The notes beneath the pieces are model-generated. The model did no database searches, was not told the origin of the DNA, and was given only the letters and a program-made list of their open reading frames with translations. From positions 124,001-188,000 of the forward strand of contig JAIXMR010000029.1 in the NCBI GenBank assembly GCA_025677835.1: a stretch of 64,000 nt of DNA. The letters are read 5' to 3'. Below, one piece after another: positions 26,917 to 39,320 of the stretch. The position numbers and the translations under genes are program-made. The stretch's first letter is position 1; each line of letters starts with the position of its first letter. Source of the stretch: Sporodiniella umbellata. Its lineage: Eukaryota; Mucoromycota; Mucoromycetes; Mucorales; Rhizopodaceae.

Positions 26917-29381
26917 GTGATAGAAGTTCCAACGGATATCTTTTAGTCTTTTCTTTCACTTGTCGTTGCAAGTGCTTTCGGCTTGTTATTGGAACAAAAT
27001 GCTTTTTGCGATACAAGAACCGTACAAAGAATGATTTGTCGCCTTTCTTTTAGTAATAGTACAGTGACTATCTATGAAGGTCTTTAACATCAGATCTGTT
27101 GAGGTGTACTATTGTATTTGGGAAATATTCCAATTTATTAAACACGTAGCGTTATTGGTCTATTGATACCCAATGAGACACTTTAAACCGCAAACCCACG
27201 ACCAGTTTCAAATAATGAATATTGTTGCAGACTGCAATGTTGTATGATCAAACTAAAGAGCGTGTTAATATACTATATTCGTTCATGGATTGAAGCTGAA
27301 TTGGTAAAAAAAAAAAAAAAAAAAAAGGAAAAAAAAACTGCTGTGAATACTCATGCTTTTTTTTAAAAAAGCAACGATACTACAAATATATATAATTTGT
27401 CTGCTAATTTTTTTTTGAAACAAATCAGATATTATAATTTTCGACATCCTACTAGACATGAAATAGTGACAATGTAAATGCAATAGTTTGGTATAACTTG
27501 AGGCTCATGTTCACAAAGAATGCTAAGAGATACATTGAAGCAAGCTAAAAAGACAAATACTTACTACCAATATAGCTAGTGTCCGTGCTCCCGACGGCGC
27601 CTTCGCGTTTGGAGATATAATAAGAACATCTTGTTATTTTTTTCATTCTTCTCAAAAGAAAACCCATCAAAAAAAGGGCTATAGGAGCAGCTTTGATGTT
27701 CTATGAAATGTTTAATGCGGCGGTTAGAGATAGTATATACAAAGTTTATGTTCTATAGAAAAACAACGAAAGGGAGTAAAGTTCTGCTTTTTTATAAGTT
27801 TATTATAAAGACACTGTATTCTACAATAAAAATTGAATAACGAAATGTTTTTTTTACCGAGAGTGTAAAAAAAATCCAAAAAATTACATAGAAAAATGAT
27901 TGTTTACAGTCTTTACTATTAGGGCGTTTAAGAAAAAGATGACTTGCTAATGATCATAAACGAAACTAAGGATATCGGCAAAACTGAAAGAAGAGACAGA
28001 TTAAAATTTACTAAAAAGAGACATGAAAAAGACATATGCAATGATGGCAAAGGAGTACTAGAAGGCGTTGAAAAAGTTGAAAAAAAAAAAAAAAATCAAA
28101 GATGTATTTTTAGATTAGTTGTTAAAGAAAGAAATAGAACCTACTGAGTAGTATTGCATTTTTTTCCCCCAAAAAAAGCCGACCTTATTGTGTATGCAGA
28201 TCTATAAATCCTGATGGGCTTTGTTTGTCAGCATAAACATGTAAGGTACAAGGAAGAACAAAGGTGTTTGTACAAATACTATCAAAGCCAATTGGACAAC
28301 AGCTAAACACTATGCAAGACCAGCAAATAAAAAGAGCGACCATGCCTAATTATATTTGAATAGACACATATGTGTTAGAACAACAGCTTATGGACGTGCT
28401 CTCTTCAAAAAGCAGTAAATAAAGTATATAGTGAATTTTAACCAGAAATTTGAACAGAATATTAAAAGAAACATGCCCACAAAGAGCGTGACCATGAGTT
28501 GGTAAAAAGCAGCAAATAAAAAAAAACATGTTCTATAAGTCTCAGGATGGAGGTTTATCCATTCAATGTAAAAAGGTATAGCTAAAAATAAAAAAAATTA
28601 AAGAAAACCCTAAAAATATAGGCTTACTCAATAATCACTACTTGTCTATTGTGCACAAAAAGGAAATTTATTGTCCCAACCTAGTTCCGTCAACTAAAAT
28701 GCGCATATTAATATTGTTGGATAATGTAAAAGCTGTACACTGATAACGCTGCCAGGCGGATATATATATGGGTCTTTAAGGACACCAAAACTGACAAGGA
28801 TGCCAAACACTAACAAACCCTTATCTTTATAAAGCGTTTTTTGTTTTTTGTTTGGTATTAGTGTTTCGGAATTGTTATAGTTCAAGTCAGATATGAAATA
28901 ATGAGGCTTGTTCGAACCATTGAATTCATTCAAGTATGCCTGTTACCAAGCCAATGATAACAGAGCATAAAATGCAAGTGTGTCCGAATCCAAAATAAAT
29001 AAAGTAATACTCTGTTTCACGCGTACCGCCTGGAAGACGTATTGATTTATAATAAATATTTTTGCAGGCTTGGAATCTTTAGGGGTATCTGAAGCTAACC
29101 CGAGTTTTTTGCCTAGGCTTGTAGGAAGCCTAGAATAAGTTCAAATTGAACTGAAGAAGCCATATCTACTCGGCAAATGGATAGTGGTTAAAGTTTAAAA
29201 CGAATGCATTGTCTCACTATAACGTCATGGGCGTGTTACATACCATATTCAGAGTCAGTACTATAGGATGACACAATGCACAAAACCGTGCTGATTTAGA
29301 AATATATAAAGTAATCATCATCTTTCGCTTTCCTCTTTTTATTTTAAACCTTTTTTTTTTTTTTTTGTATATACACACAAA
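26917..29381. other. intergenic with possible membrane-protein remains
   Basis: AT-rich. The minus strand between about 29163 and 28190 holds several hydrophobic coding-like segments with splice-like borders (see findings); no complete gene could be assembled. Confidence 0.45.
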
Positions 29382-31641
29382 ATGACATCTGCCCAAAACA
29401 GCCAAGGCCCTACTACCCTTGTCGATTCAGATCAACATATATATCGTAACATCCAGTCTAAAGACGAGCTTATCACATGCCCAATTCGACCCAAGTTGAA
29501 TGAGGAAGAACGTCTGATAGGAAACTTGTGGAAAAAGACAGTGGAGGCTGATGAAAATAAACGCGTGTTTGGTGGACGTGCGCTTATTAAAGTAAAGTGA
29601 ATGATGCTTACAAAGATTTTTACTTATATACTATAGATCCATACCAATGAAGTTCCCTCCAAAGATGGAGACAAAAAGCCTAAAAAATGGTCTTTCTTTG
29701 AATTGGAAGATTACAAGTGGCTAAGCCGAAAAGAAGCTAACAAAAAGGTTCAGACCGTGGCATCTGCATTTCAAAAAGCTGGTCTTGAAAAAGGTGATAT
29801 AGTTCTCTTATACTGTAAAACAAGGTAGGGGTACATTAGTAAAGCTATGCGTATTTATGACTAAGCTTTTAAATATAGACTCGAGTGGATGATTACCGCT
29901 ATCGGTGCTCTTACTGTCGGCTTGATCATTACCACTGCTTACGATGCCATGCCTGCTGATAGTATTACACACATTATTAAAGAGTCTGAAGCCAAAGCAA
30001 TCTTTACTGAAGTAAGCCGTGTATAGAATACTGACTTTACAGTCTTCTAATCTAGCTCATAGACTTCTTTGCTCGGAACATTAAACAAGGCATACGAAGA
30101 GTTGGAAAAGACAGAACAACCCAAGTTTGTGATTTATACCGGAGAAGAATTTGAAGCTCCAGATGAAGTCCAGGCCTTCAAAAGCCAAAAAGCAGACGAT
30201 GTAAATATTGTTCATTTTAGAGATCTGGAAGAGGTAGAAGAAGTCAAGATCAAGGAAAGCCCTAGCCCTAAAGATCTTGCTCTCATCATGTACACTTCAG
30301 GCTCCACTGGAGCACCTAAAGGTGTAGAACTCACCCATGCCAATATTATTGCTGCTATTGGTGCCGCTGAAAGAAACGTTTCTACATTTATGTCTGAAGA
30401 GAGTGATGTGTATATCGGATATCTTCCGCTTGCACATGTATTGGAATTTTTGATTGAGTTTACTCTTATTATTTTTGGCGTTCCTATTGGATATGGTACA
30501 GCACGTACTTTAATGAATGACTCGGTTAGCGGACCTAACGGTGAAGGCAAAGGTGAAGGCGATCTCAAATGCCTGAAGCCGACCCTTATGGCTGGCGTGC
30601 CAGCCGTTTGGGAGAAAATAAGAAAGGGTGTAGAAGACAAACTGAAAAAACAAAACTGGGTTGTTAGACAAGCCTTTTATGGTAAGGAGTATCTTTAGAA
30701 TAACTCATCATTACTGTATTCTTAATCTTGTGATGTATAGCCGCAATCGAGGCTAAATGGCAATTACTTAAGCTTTTGGGAGGACCCAACGCTTTAACTG
30801 CCACATATGACTCTGTTTTATTCAGTCAAATTGGCGATGTTACTGGTGGCAAACTAAGATTTGGTTTGTCTGGTGGTGCTCCTGTTTCTTTAGAGACTCA
30901 AAAGTTTATCAACTCTACTTTGTGCTTTTTGCTTCAAGGCTATGGGTAAGTCTATAAATTCGTTTGAAAAAACATTCATATTAATACTACATTAGTCTGA
31001 CAGAATGTTGTGGGCTTGCAGCCATGACTATTCCCGAACTTGGTTTGCTAACTGGTGCTATTGGTCCCCCTTCAGCTTCTATTGAATTCCGCCTAGTGGA
31101 TGTACCAGATACTGATCACAAAGCCGAAAACAACGAGGGTGAGCTTTGGTTGCGTGGCCCTTCTTTAATGAGAGGTTATTACAAACGACCTGACATCACT
31201 GAAGAAGCTTTGACTTCCGATGGGTGGTTCAAGACAGGCGACATTGCTCAACTGAACTCAGATGGCTCTTTTGCTATTACTGACCGATTAAAGAATTTGG
31301 TCAAGTTGGCGCATGGCGAGTATATTGCTTTGGAAAATGTAGAATCCAAATACCGCAACTCCTCATCCATCAAAAATATTTGTCTAGTAGCTGATAGCAA
31401 CAAGTCTTATATCGTTGGTGTTGTTGAGCCTAGTGATGATAATGCTGACAAAGACAGCTTACTTAAAGAGCTGCAACAAACTGCCAAGTCTTCTGGCTGC
31501 AACCGAGTTGAGATTGTCAAAGACATTGTGGTAACTCGTAAGATAGACTGGTCTAAGGATCTCATGACTACAAGCGGAAAAATGAAGCGCAAAGATGTCA
31601 CTGAAAAATACAAGGAAGATATTGAGAAGATTTATAAATAA
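29382..31641 (+). CDS. FAA1: long-chain acyl-CoA synthetase
   Basis: Six exons, 29382-29591, 29637-29824, 29879-30011, 30063-30681, 30741-30945, 30996-31641; 666 residues, near yeast Faa1 (700). It activates C12-C20 fatty acids with ATP and CoA for lipid synthesis, remodelling or oxidation. Seen: P-loop LIMYTSGSTGAPKG, GYLPLAHVLE, adenylate motif YGLTECCG (formed across the last intron), and the FACS signature WFKTGDI ... TDRLKNLVKLAHGEYIALE, with catalytic Lys in SGKMKRKDV. No signal peptide or C-terminal SKL-type PTS1 (ends IEKIYK), so cytosolic or membrane-surface rather than peroxisomal matrix location is likelier. A T16 tract precedes the ATG by 15 bp. Confidence 0.94.
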
Positions 31642-32968
31642 ACCATAATTCATTTTAGTAAACTGTTGATCGAATTCATATACTAAAAAATGTTCTATCG
31701 GTTGTTTGCCATTCTCCAAACGGGGAGGTCTTACATTTATGTCCATTCAATATAATCTCGCTCTATGTCATAAAATTTACCTTATCCAATTTATTTTGAC
31801 CAATGGGTTTTATTTGTATTTAAAAGGTGACGAACTTTATTATATGTAGACGTGCTTAAATTACCTGCGGCCTAGACGGCTGTTCAAATATTAGTGCTTA
31901 ATATCAAAAGATCTCAGAATGGTTTTAGGTTTAGTTTAGTAAGGGTTTTAAATTCGATTGTACAAAGGGTTCGTTTTCGAGTATGCGTCTATATCTCTTT
32001 AAAAGACAAAAAAAAAAAAAGGACAGGTATGGAATTGATAGCCATGCTTTCTTTCCAAAAGTTGTGCTAAAGACTAAATAACAAAAAAAAAAAAACTCTT
32101 CAATTTACAAACTAAAAATGCACTGGAAAAAAGGCTAGCTAGTATACAAATGAAGTTGTTCAAGTTTTCGGCTTTATCTCGCCTAGATATATATAGTTAA
32201 GAAAGGGTATCTAGCCAATAAGAGGGATCATATATAGGATCTTCTTGATTTATTATAAACAACCGATTCTCTAATGAGGTGAAAATTTTGACTAAAAACG
32301 CTCATAATAGGCAGTAAATAACTGTGTTGCGGTTAAGATTAATTATTTCTTTAGCTTTAGTTGTATCACAGAGATTCATGCCTGAGTAGCATAGATTTAG
32401 AGTATCGTATACTGTTTCAAGGAAGGAGAATATAAAGCTAAAATAATTCTATTCTACCGATGTTTTAATAGCAGGTTTATATGGAACATCAAATGAACTG
32501 CTAAACATGGTTCTTTTTTTCAATTCGACAAATAGTCATATATTGAAGCCAAAGGATTTATTGTTTGTAAACGTGGCTGTTTTTATGCATTAAAGTTTAA
32601 ATAAAGTTGAAGGCGTGACACAGTCTAGTTATGGTGTATGAAGCCTAATTAGGGTTTGGTGTAATAATGTTTCTTTATTGTTTTATTCAGAGCTTTTTTG
32701 TTTTGTTGTTAGTAAGACCAACAAAGAGAGAGAGCAAATCTACAGGGAAGAGAACTTTGATTACATAGTATTGGTTCGTTCACAGTTTCTAGATCAAGGT
32801 ACGATCACACTATCAGCAATTTGTTTTTTGAAGCATACTTTATCTCCAGATAGTCGGGTGTAACCGTAATTGTCACTGGGTTTGTCATCAGTAGATATGA
32901 GGAACTAGCTCGTTTTCGTTTTTCTTTTTTTTTTTTTTCATCTTTTTTTCGTATTCTTTCTCTGAACG
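31642..32968. other. intergenic
   Basis: AT-rich spacer; nothing recognised apart from short A runs and a T13 tract near 32925-32938 just upstream of the dipeptidase start. Confidence 0.6.
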
Positions 32969-34283
32969 ATGGTTAGATTATCTCTTTTAGCTATAATTTC
33001 TGCTGTGTTATCTTCTGTGGGAGCGTTTTCGGATAGGCAACAGCAAGTGATGACTGTCGGTAAAGATAAAAAAGAGCCAATCAATCGTGTACACAAAATA
33101 CTTCAAAACCATCCTTTGATTGACACACACAATGATTTACCAATGTATGTATAAATAAAAACAGAACAAAAATATACAAATACAAAACGAACAAAGAGTA
33201 GCTAACTTGCTTCTTTGAAAGGTCTTTGGCATTCACTTTTGAGGGAAAAATTAACAGTTTAAACCTCACTCATCTAAACTGGGGACATACTGATATTGAA
33301 AGGCTTCGAAAAGGCCAGCTTGCAGGTCAATTCTGGAGTATCTATTATGACTGTGACGATACATCGTCTAACCAGGTCCTAAGGGCTTTGGAATCTATTG
33401 ACGTTACTAAGCGTATGATCAAACTTTACCCTGAAACATTTCAATTAGCAACTAGCACTAAAGAGTTCAAAAAGGCATTTAAAAAAGGACGAGTTGCTTC
33501 CATGATGGGTATTGAGGGAGGCCAGATGATTGATAGTTCAATGGCCGCCCTCCGTCAGTTTTATGATCTTGGCGTGAGATATATGACAGTAAGTGATGAG
33601 TATCTATTGACAATAGGCCTAACATACCTTTGTCTTTATTACAGTTGACTCATAATTGTCATACTCCCTGGGCAGAATCGTGCTGTGACCCTGAACCTGC
33701 TCCTTTCAATGGCCTTGGCTTAACTAAGTTTGGAGAAAAAATCATATTGGAAATGAATCGTCTGGGCATGATGGTGGACATCTCACATGTTGCACACTCT
33801 ACTATGCACGCTGTTCTCAATGTTACTCAAGCGCCTGTATTGTTTTCTCATTCCTCTAGTCACGCTATTTGCTCTATCGAAAGAAACGTTCCTGACAGTG
33901 TGTTGAGACGTCTGGATGAAGTAGACGGTGTGGTCATGGTTAACTTCTACAACAATTTCGTTCAATGTGATCGTAGTAAGGAAGCCACCTTAATCGACGT
34001 AGCAAACCATGTGGAGTATATTGCTAGTGTAGCAGGAAGGGATCGTGTGGGCCTAGGTGCAGATTACAATGGCATAGAGGCTACGCCTATTGGTTTGGAG
34101 GATGTTAGCAAGTACCCAGAACTACTTTCTGAGCTTGCTTCTCGTGGGTGGACTGACAATGAGCTTATTGCTTTAGCAGGAGGGAATTTACTACGGGTAT
34201 GGGAAAAAGTAGAAAAGATCCGCACACAGCTAGCAAAAAGGAAACAACTTCCTCACGAAGATAGGCTGGCCGATTTTAACTGA
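32969..34283 (+). CDS. secreted membrane-dipeptidase-like peptidase (family M19)
   Basis: Three exons, 32969-33144, 33222-33588 and 33645-34283, encode 393 residues, standard for renal-type dipeptidases. Residues 1-19 form a signal peptide. Zinc ligands of M19 are present: His54 and Asp56 in IDTHNDLP (completed across intron 1), Glu in MMGIEGGQ, and His in DISHV and LFSHSSS. These enzymes hydrolyse dipeptides, including cysteinyl-glycine from glutathione breakdown. No hydrophobic C-terminal tail for a GPI anchor is seen (ends EDRLADFN), so a soluble secreted or vacuolar enzyme is likely. N-linked sites such as NLT and NVT fit secretion. Confidence 0.92.
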
Positions 34284-35436
34284 AACGTAAAGTTAGCTTA
34301 ATCCTATTCAACTCTTTCAAAAACATCTCTTAATTCCTGTATACACATGTATATACAATAAATTCTACTTTCCTAGTCTTGCTTATTATAAAGCAACATA
34401 TTTAAAGGTACCCTACCAACTAGGGTGAAACTTTTTTACAACCAAGTTACAAAGTATAGCTTCTAATTCCACCACAGCCCTTCGTGTTCCGACCACTTTA
34501 GTTTGTAGCTTTTTATTTAGAACATAGTGACTTCAAATGAGATATAATAGTAGGATTATTTCGAGTCAGTCTTTTTTTTAAATGTTTGTTCCAGTACGAT
34601 TCAGCACATATTCAATCCAATCTAGAGTGGTAGTCTTAGAGACCTTAATGTCACCAGGAGTTAGTCCATCATCTTGAGCAGGTTTCGTCTACTATTTTCG
34701 ATTTTAGATTGACACTCCTCAGTGGGTTTTGAAATAGGATAGCATAAATAGCAGTTGATAATCTCGAGAGTTTATAGCATCAACGACAAAACGACCGTGG
34801 TGCATTTTTTTGCTATTTACTAAAAACAAAATTTCCTTTCATTTCGTTTAAATTTGTTACATCCATGACCGAGTCCATAAAATTCACAATACGATACGTA
34901 GTTGTATCTTTTTTGAGGGGCTTTAGCTTTTGATTTAGGGTTTCTGCTTTTCTTCAGTAGTTCAATTTTGAAAAAATTAAAATACTTCTAGCTATATAGC
35001 CAACAGTACTGATTTTTACGCCCTTTTCGTTATGTACTTTAACCTCTATTTTTTCACCAACTTTCGACCAAGCTCGTCATCCTGTAATAAAATCCTGCCT
35101 CACTAATAAATGTACACTTCTAAAGATCAACGCCTGCTGTTTTTCACTGGGCTACAATATGACAGCGAAGATCTACTATAGTGCCTATTGAAACTGTCGG
35201 ACAGGCCAACATGGTTTTAAAGCGTATCTTTAGATCCTCTTTTTATGTAAAGAACAAAACCCTACTCAAAAACACGTCAGCCCCTTAAATAGGATATGAA
35301 CATAGTGTCAACATTATTATGTGTGTATAATAAATTAGTTAAAGGTGTCTAATATGTGAAGGTATCGGGACTTAATCTCGTATAATCAAGGCCGGAACAG
35401 GTCGATTTGTTACGTAATAAGAAAGAAACAAAGTAT
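34284..35436. other. intergenic containing a Tc1/mariner relic
   Basis: Separates the convergent dipeptidase (+) and zinc transporter (-) genes; most of it is the transposase relic listed separately. Confidence 0.6.
34580..35200 (-). pseudogene. decayed Tc1/mariner (DDE) transposase
   Basis: Reading the minus strand gives, in order, KCTFISEAGFYYRMT (about 35120-35070), RAWSKVGEKIEVKVHNEKG and VKISTVGYIARSI (about 35065-34985), then DTTTYRIVNFMDSVMDVTNL, NEMKGNFVLVNSKKMHHGRF and VVDAINSRDYQLLFM (about 34910-34745), and a last block DDGLTPGDIKVSKTTTLDWI (about 34680-34620). This is the order of a Tc1-like DDE transposase (FIDEAGF, AWSK, IVLDNxxIHH, F-x-PPYSPFLNPIE, C-terminal helix). At least one frameshift and several stops are present; the first catalytic Asp is Ser, the second is Asn, and the PPYSPFLNPIE block is lost. 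Terminal inverted repeats were not found. Dead copy. Confidence 0.8.
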
Positions 35437-36863
35437 TTATTGTCTTGGCGCACACAATTCTGGGTTACAGTGACTTGTGAAAGCCGTCTTGTCTGATTCT
35501 ATTTGAAGCGTAGAGTGATGAACACCGTAAACGTCACAAACAACGTGTTGTCCTTTAGAAAGGACTTCATCGTAGCTGACTTCAGCTGTATGGTCTACTT
35601 TGATATGAGCAGTAAGTGAGTATTTTCCGGGTGATAAGGTCCAAACGTGTAAGTCGTGAACAGCAATGACACCAGGCAATTCTAAAAGAGACTTTTCTAT
35701 CAACTCAGGGTGAATGTTGCCTGGGACGCCTTCCATCAATACAGCAAGTGAGTCTTTTACAAGATGATATGTGGTGTACAAAACAAGAATAGAGAAAACA
35801 AATGTACACAGGGGATCAACAATAGTAAGGTCAGGTCTGAACATAAGAACGATAGACGAAACCAACACACCTATTTCATTTGAATTAGAAATGCCACTTG
35901 CACATTTCTGTTGCTACTGCTTACCAATAGAAGCAAGCAGATCTCCAATAACATGAAGGGCAGCAGCACGAAGATTGATGTTTGTCTCCTGTTGAATATA
36001 TGTCAGCAAAATCACTTATGTTGCGGTCAATGCTTACCTTATGTTGGTGGCTGTGCGTTTCTTCATCACCATGATCATGACCGTGGTCGTGGCCATGAGA
36101 GTGACCGTGGTGATGCCCACCTAAAACGTAGGCCAACCTATGCATTCAAGAGTACATATTAACGTCTTGAATTTTTTTTCTTGTATATTTTTGCTTACAC
36201 AATATTGACGGCTACACCAATCGCCGCAGTCCCGCACATCTGTATATTTATGTCTCTTGGTTATTATTTGTTTCAGAAATAATGGTATTTTTTTTGTTTA
36301 CCAATTTGGCATTGATTTCTTGAGGAGATTTAATACGCTGAATAGCTTCATGTACCAAAAATGCTGTAAGAACCCAAATGGTCAATACTGATACAAGTGC
36401 TGCAATAACCTCTGCTCTGTGAAAGCCAAATGAATGTCCTAGAAAAAACAGTTAGTTTTTTTTTTTTTTTTCAATTTATCCTAGTATATCTAGGCATTAC
36501 TTTTCGTCGGGGGTTTTTCAGCTAAGTAAATTGCAACCAAAGCGACGATGAAACTGGCTACATCCGACAATAAATGGAATGCATCAGACATTAAGGCTAC
36601 GGAAACAAGTCAGTAAACAAAAAGCGCTCGAGAGCAACCATTTTAATACCTAACGAGTTTGCAAAGTAGCCTGCAACCAGTTCTGTAGCAAAGAACACAC
36701 AGGCAAGGCCGACAGCAAACCATAATTTTCTTTTTGTCGATTGAGCTTCTGAACGATCTTTTAAGGTGACGTTGGAACAGTTCTTTTGATTGGAGTAGGA
36801 AACTATTGAGCCTCCAGAATGAGAGCTCACAGGCTGTAGCAGCGGGCTTCTTTCACTGCTCAT
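35437..36863 (-). CDS. zinc CDF transporter (ZRC1/COT1/ZnT type)
   Basis: Seven exons: 36863-36650, 36596-36501, 36438-36302, 36239-36199, 36137-36038, 35988-35925, 35870-35437; 361 residues. Cation diffusion facilitators export Zn2+ into the vacuole or secretory organelles in exchange for protons. Seen: metal site HLLSD in TM2 and HVIGD in TM5 (the HxxxD pair typical of zinc members), a His-rich cytosolic loop between TM4 and TM5 (GGHHHGHSHGHDHGHDHG), and the C-terminal regulatory domain (GVIAVHDLHVWTLSPG). The N-terminus carries an LL-type sorting motif (ERSPLLQP), common in vacuolar or lysosomal membrane proteins. Divergent from phytochelatin synthase. A T14A10 tract lies immediately 5' of the ATG. 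Confidence 0.93.
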
Positions 36864-39320
36864 TTTTTTTTTTTTTTAAAAAAAAAAGAGGAACGTAACT
36901 GGAAAAAAAGGAAAAAAAAAAAATACGCATTGGGAGCACTCAGTTTTATGTGAGTCAGATCAAAATTATGATTGGTTTGCAAAACTCCATTGTATCTAGT
37001 GTTTATGGTGAAAAGGAGGCTTGGCAAGTACAAAAAAGGATTTTATGTCTTACACTTTCTACTAAAATAATAACACAAAGTGTCGCACATTTATAGAAAT
37101 CAGTACTGTACACCCGTAATATAACTTTCTTCTAAACTGGATTTGCCTTGGTCTCTCTAACGTTCAAAATCCAAAACTTGTTTTTTATTGGCTCAGATTT
37201 TTTTTTTTTTTTTTGCAATTGAATTTTTACAGTTAGTTCTTCGTATCTAGAAAAAATTATGTTTATTTCAACTCCCTAGACTATTCGACTACTAGAAATC
37301 AGTATACTCTCACAAGTTGAAATCGGTCAAGATGACAGAATCAGAACAACTTGATACTTAAAGCCTGGCTGAAAATAGCGTGACTAGATTATAGGCTTTC
37401 TAGCTTTGGATGCTCTTGGATTCAGGGTGTTCCTTAGAGTGCTGCAAATGCTTGACATAAATATTCTTGCTTCGTTTGCTAGCTCTAAAGTGAGGGTTTT
37501 GGTAGTTGTCAATCAAGTCTTTAGTTTCTAAATATATCACTTCTTTTTTTTTAAAAAAAAAAAAACGGATAGTACTCACTTCTATCCAAAGATATACATT
37601 ATCATGTACTGTTTTAAGGTTGCAAAGCTAAGTTTACAATAGCCGTTCAATAAGAGCGATTCAAAAGCTATTTGTAATGCACAGATATGAATATTCAATC
37701 TGTTTGCTACACAAAAAAAAAAAGCGAATGCCATTCTAAACGACCGAGCGCATACTACTTTGTTCTAGATATAATTATTTTATCCAAGTGTCTTTGTCTT
37801 TTGCATCAACATCAGATAAGCAGGAGATGCTCACTGAACACTGCCGCACTAAGCATGTGTAACAACTGTTTGATAGGAACGTCTTTTTGGTTTTCAATGC
37901 AATTTGTGAGCTTAAGATATCTACTTGTGTCAAAAACCGTGATGGGTGACCCCAATATACACATTTTGTATTGATGTTAGATTAAGACATACTAAAAGAA
38001 AACAGCAGCTTTTGGGTTTCGGTTTCTATAGATAGCTAGCTTTGTCCTTTAGTAGCAAATGATTCTTTAAAAGTATGAGACCAATGGTAATAATGCTTGG
38101 TAAGTGTTTAGCTTCCCCCAGACCTGGTCAATTTTGCTTTTTTAGGGCAATCAGCCAAGAAACACAATCCGTTACACCAACCCTTTTCTTTTTTAAAAAA
38201 TTGTACTCGTCAAGTGTGTAGAAGGAGCATTTGCGGTAAAGAATAAACATGTTTGCTATCTATCCAGTAAAACCAATGAATGATCAGAGTAAAGTAGCGA
38301 TTTTGTTATAGCTATATAGCACTGGTGTTTTCTATACTGTACATGCTAATGATTACTAGCTTTTGTTTCAATAAAAATACAGTGTCGGTTTTGGGCTTTT
38401 CTCTATTAATGCCATATAGTTTCACATGAAGGCTTTTCTGAAAAAGAAAACCCTTTTGTTTTTAAGCGGTACAAAACATATTTCTATTATAGCAACTATC
38501 AAAATCAGATTAAAAAAAAACAATGTAGGAGAAGATAATCTGTAAATAAAATTGACACTAACGATCTGATAACTTTTTTTTCTATTTTAAAGTTGAAATA
38601 CGCCGCTTTGATTACTTATCAGCTATTTGCTATGTATCAAATAATGCGACAGTATGTTTGCTCCTGAAAGTGGTATTCTTTTTATACTTAAAATACTGAA
38701 GACGGCCCATAGGTTCTATTGCTAGCCAAGAAGAGTCGCTTTTCGTCTTGGCTAAATTCACTGACTGTGTGTGCTGCTTGTTTTAGGTCAAGTTTTCGAA
38801 AAAAGGAAGGGCTGGGGATCAACTGCGCTTTGGTAGAGGACAAAGCTCGGGACATAATGTAAATTTACCTCGTTTTTTGTTGTTCAAAAGCGAGGTTGTG
38901 TTTTATGGCTAACAGTGCCAATTAAATCGGTTCGATCTGTTGAGCTAGAACAAATTGGGGTTTTTTACTAGTTTTTGGCAACTGGCCCCCTCTATTCGAA
39001 TCAGGCACAGTTAATATTAGAATATTATGTAATATAAAATAACGGTTAGGCGTAAAGTACTTGAGCTCATACCAAATTCTAAAAAAAACTTAGCTTTGGG
39101 TCTTTTTTGTCTTCTCATAGTATCATTAAGGTAAGTATGATTGTTATATGTTACTAAACATCCTTTCTTTTTGCTAGAAATCAGTGAACCCAACCAAAAA
39201 GGAGGCGGTGGTTGAACAGTCGACCTTGAATGGTAGTGGTAAGTAAGTCAACTCCGATATGCGGATACTAAAAATGGCTAATGTTGCTGATTTTATGTGC
39301 TTTTTTTTTAGTATTCTGCA
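36864..39320. other. shared divergent upstream region of zinc transporter and phytochelatin synthase
   Basis: About 2.46 kb with no coding gene recognised. Near its right end, splice-site pairs (GTAAGT at 39131 with TAG at 39178; GTAAGT at 39240 with TAG at 39312) suggest a spliced non-coding leader for the phytochelatin synthase mRNA. A short hairpin lies at 38723-38754. Confidence 0.45.
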
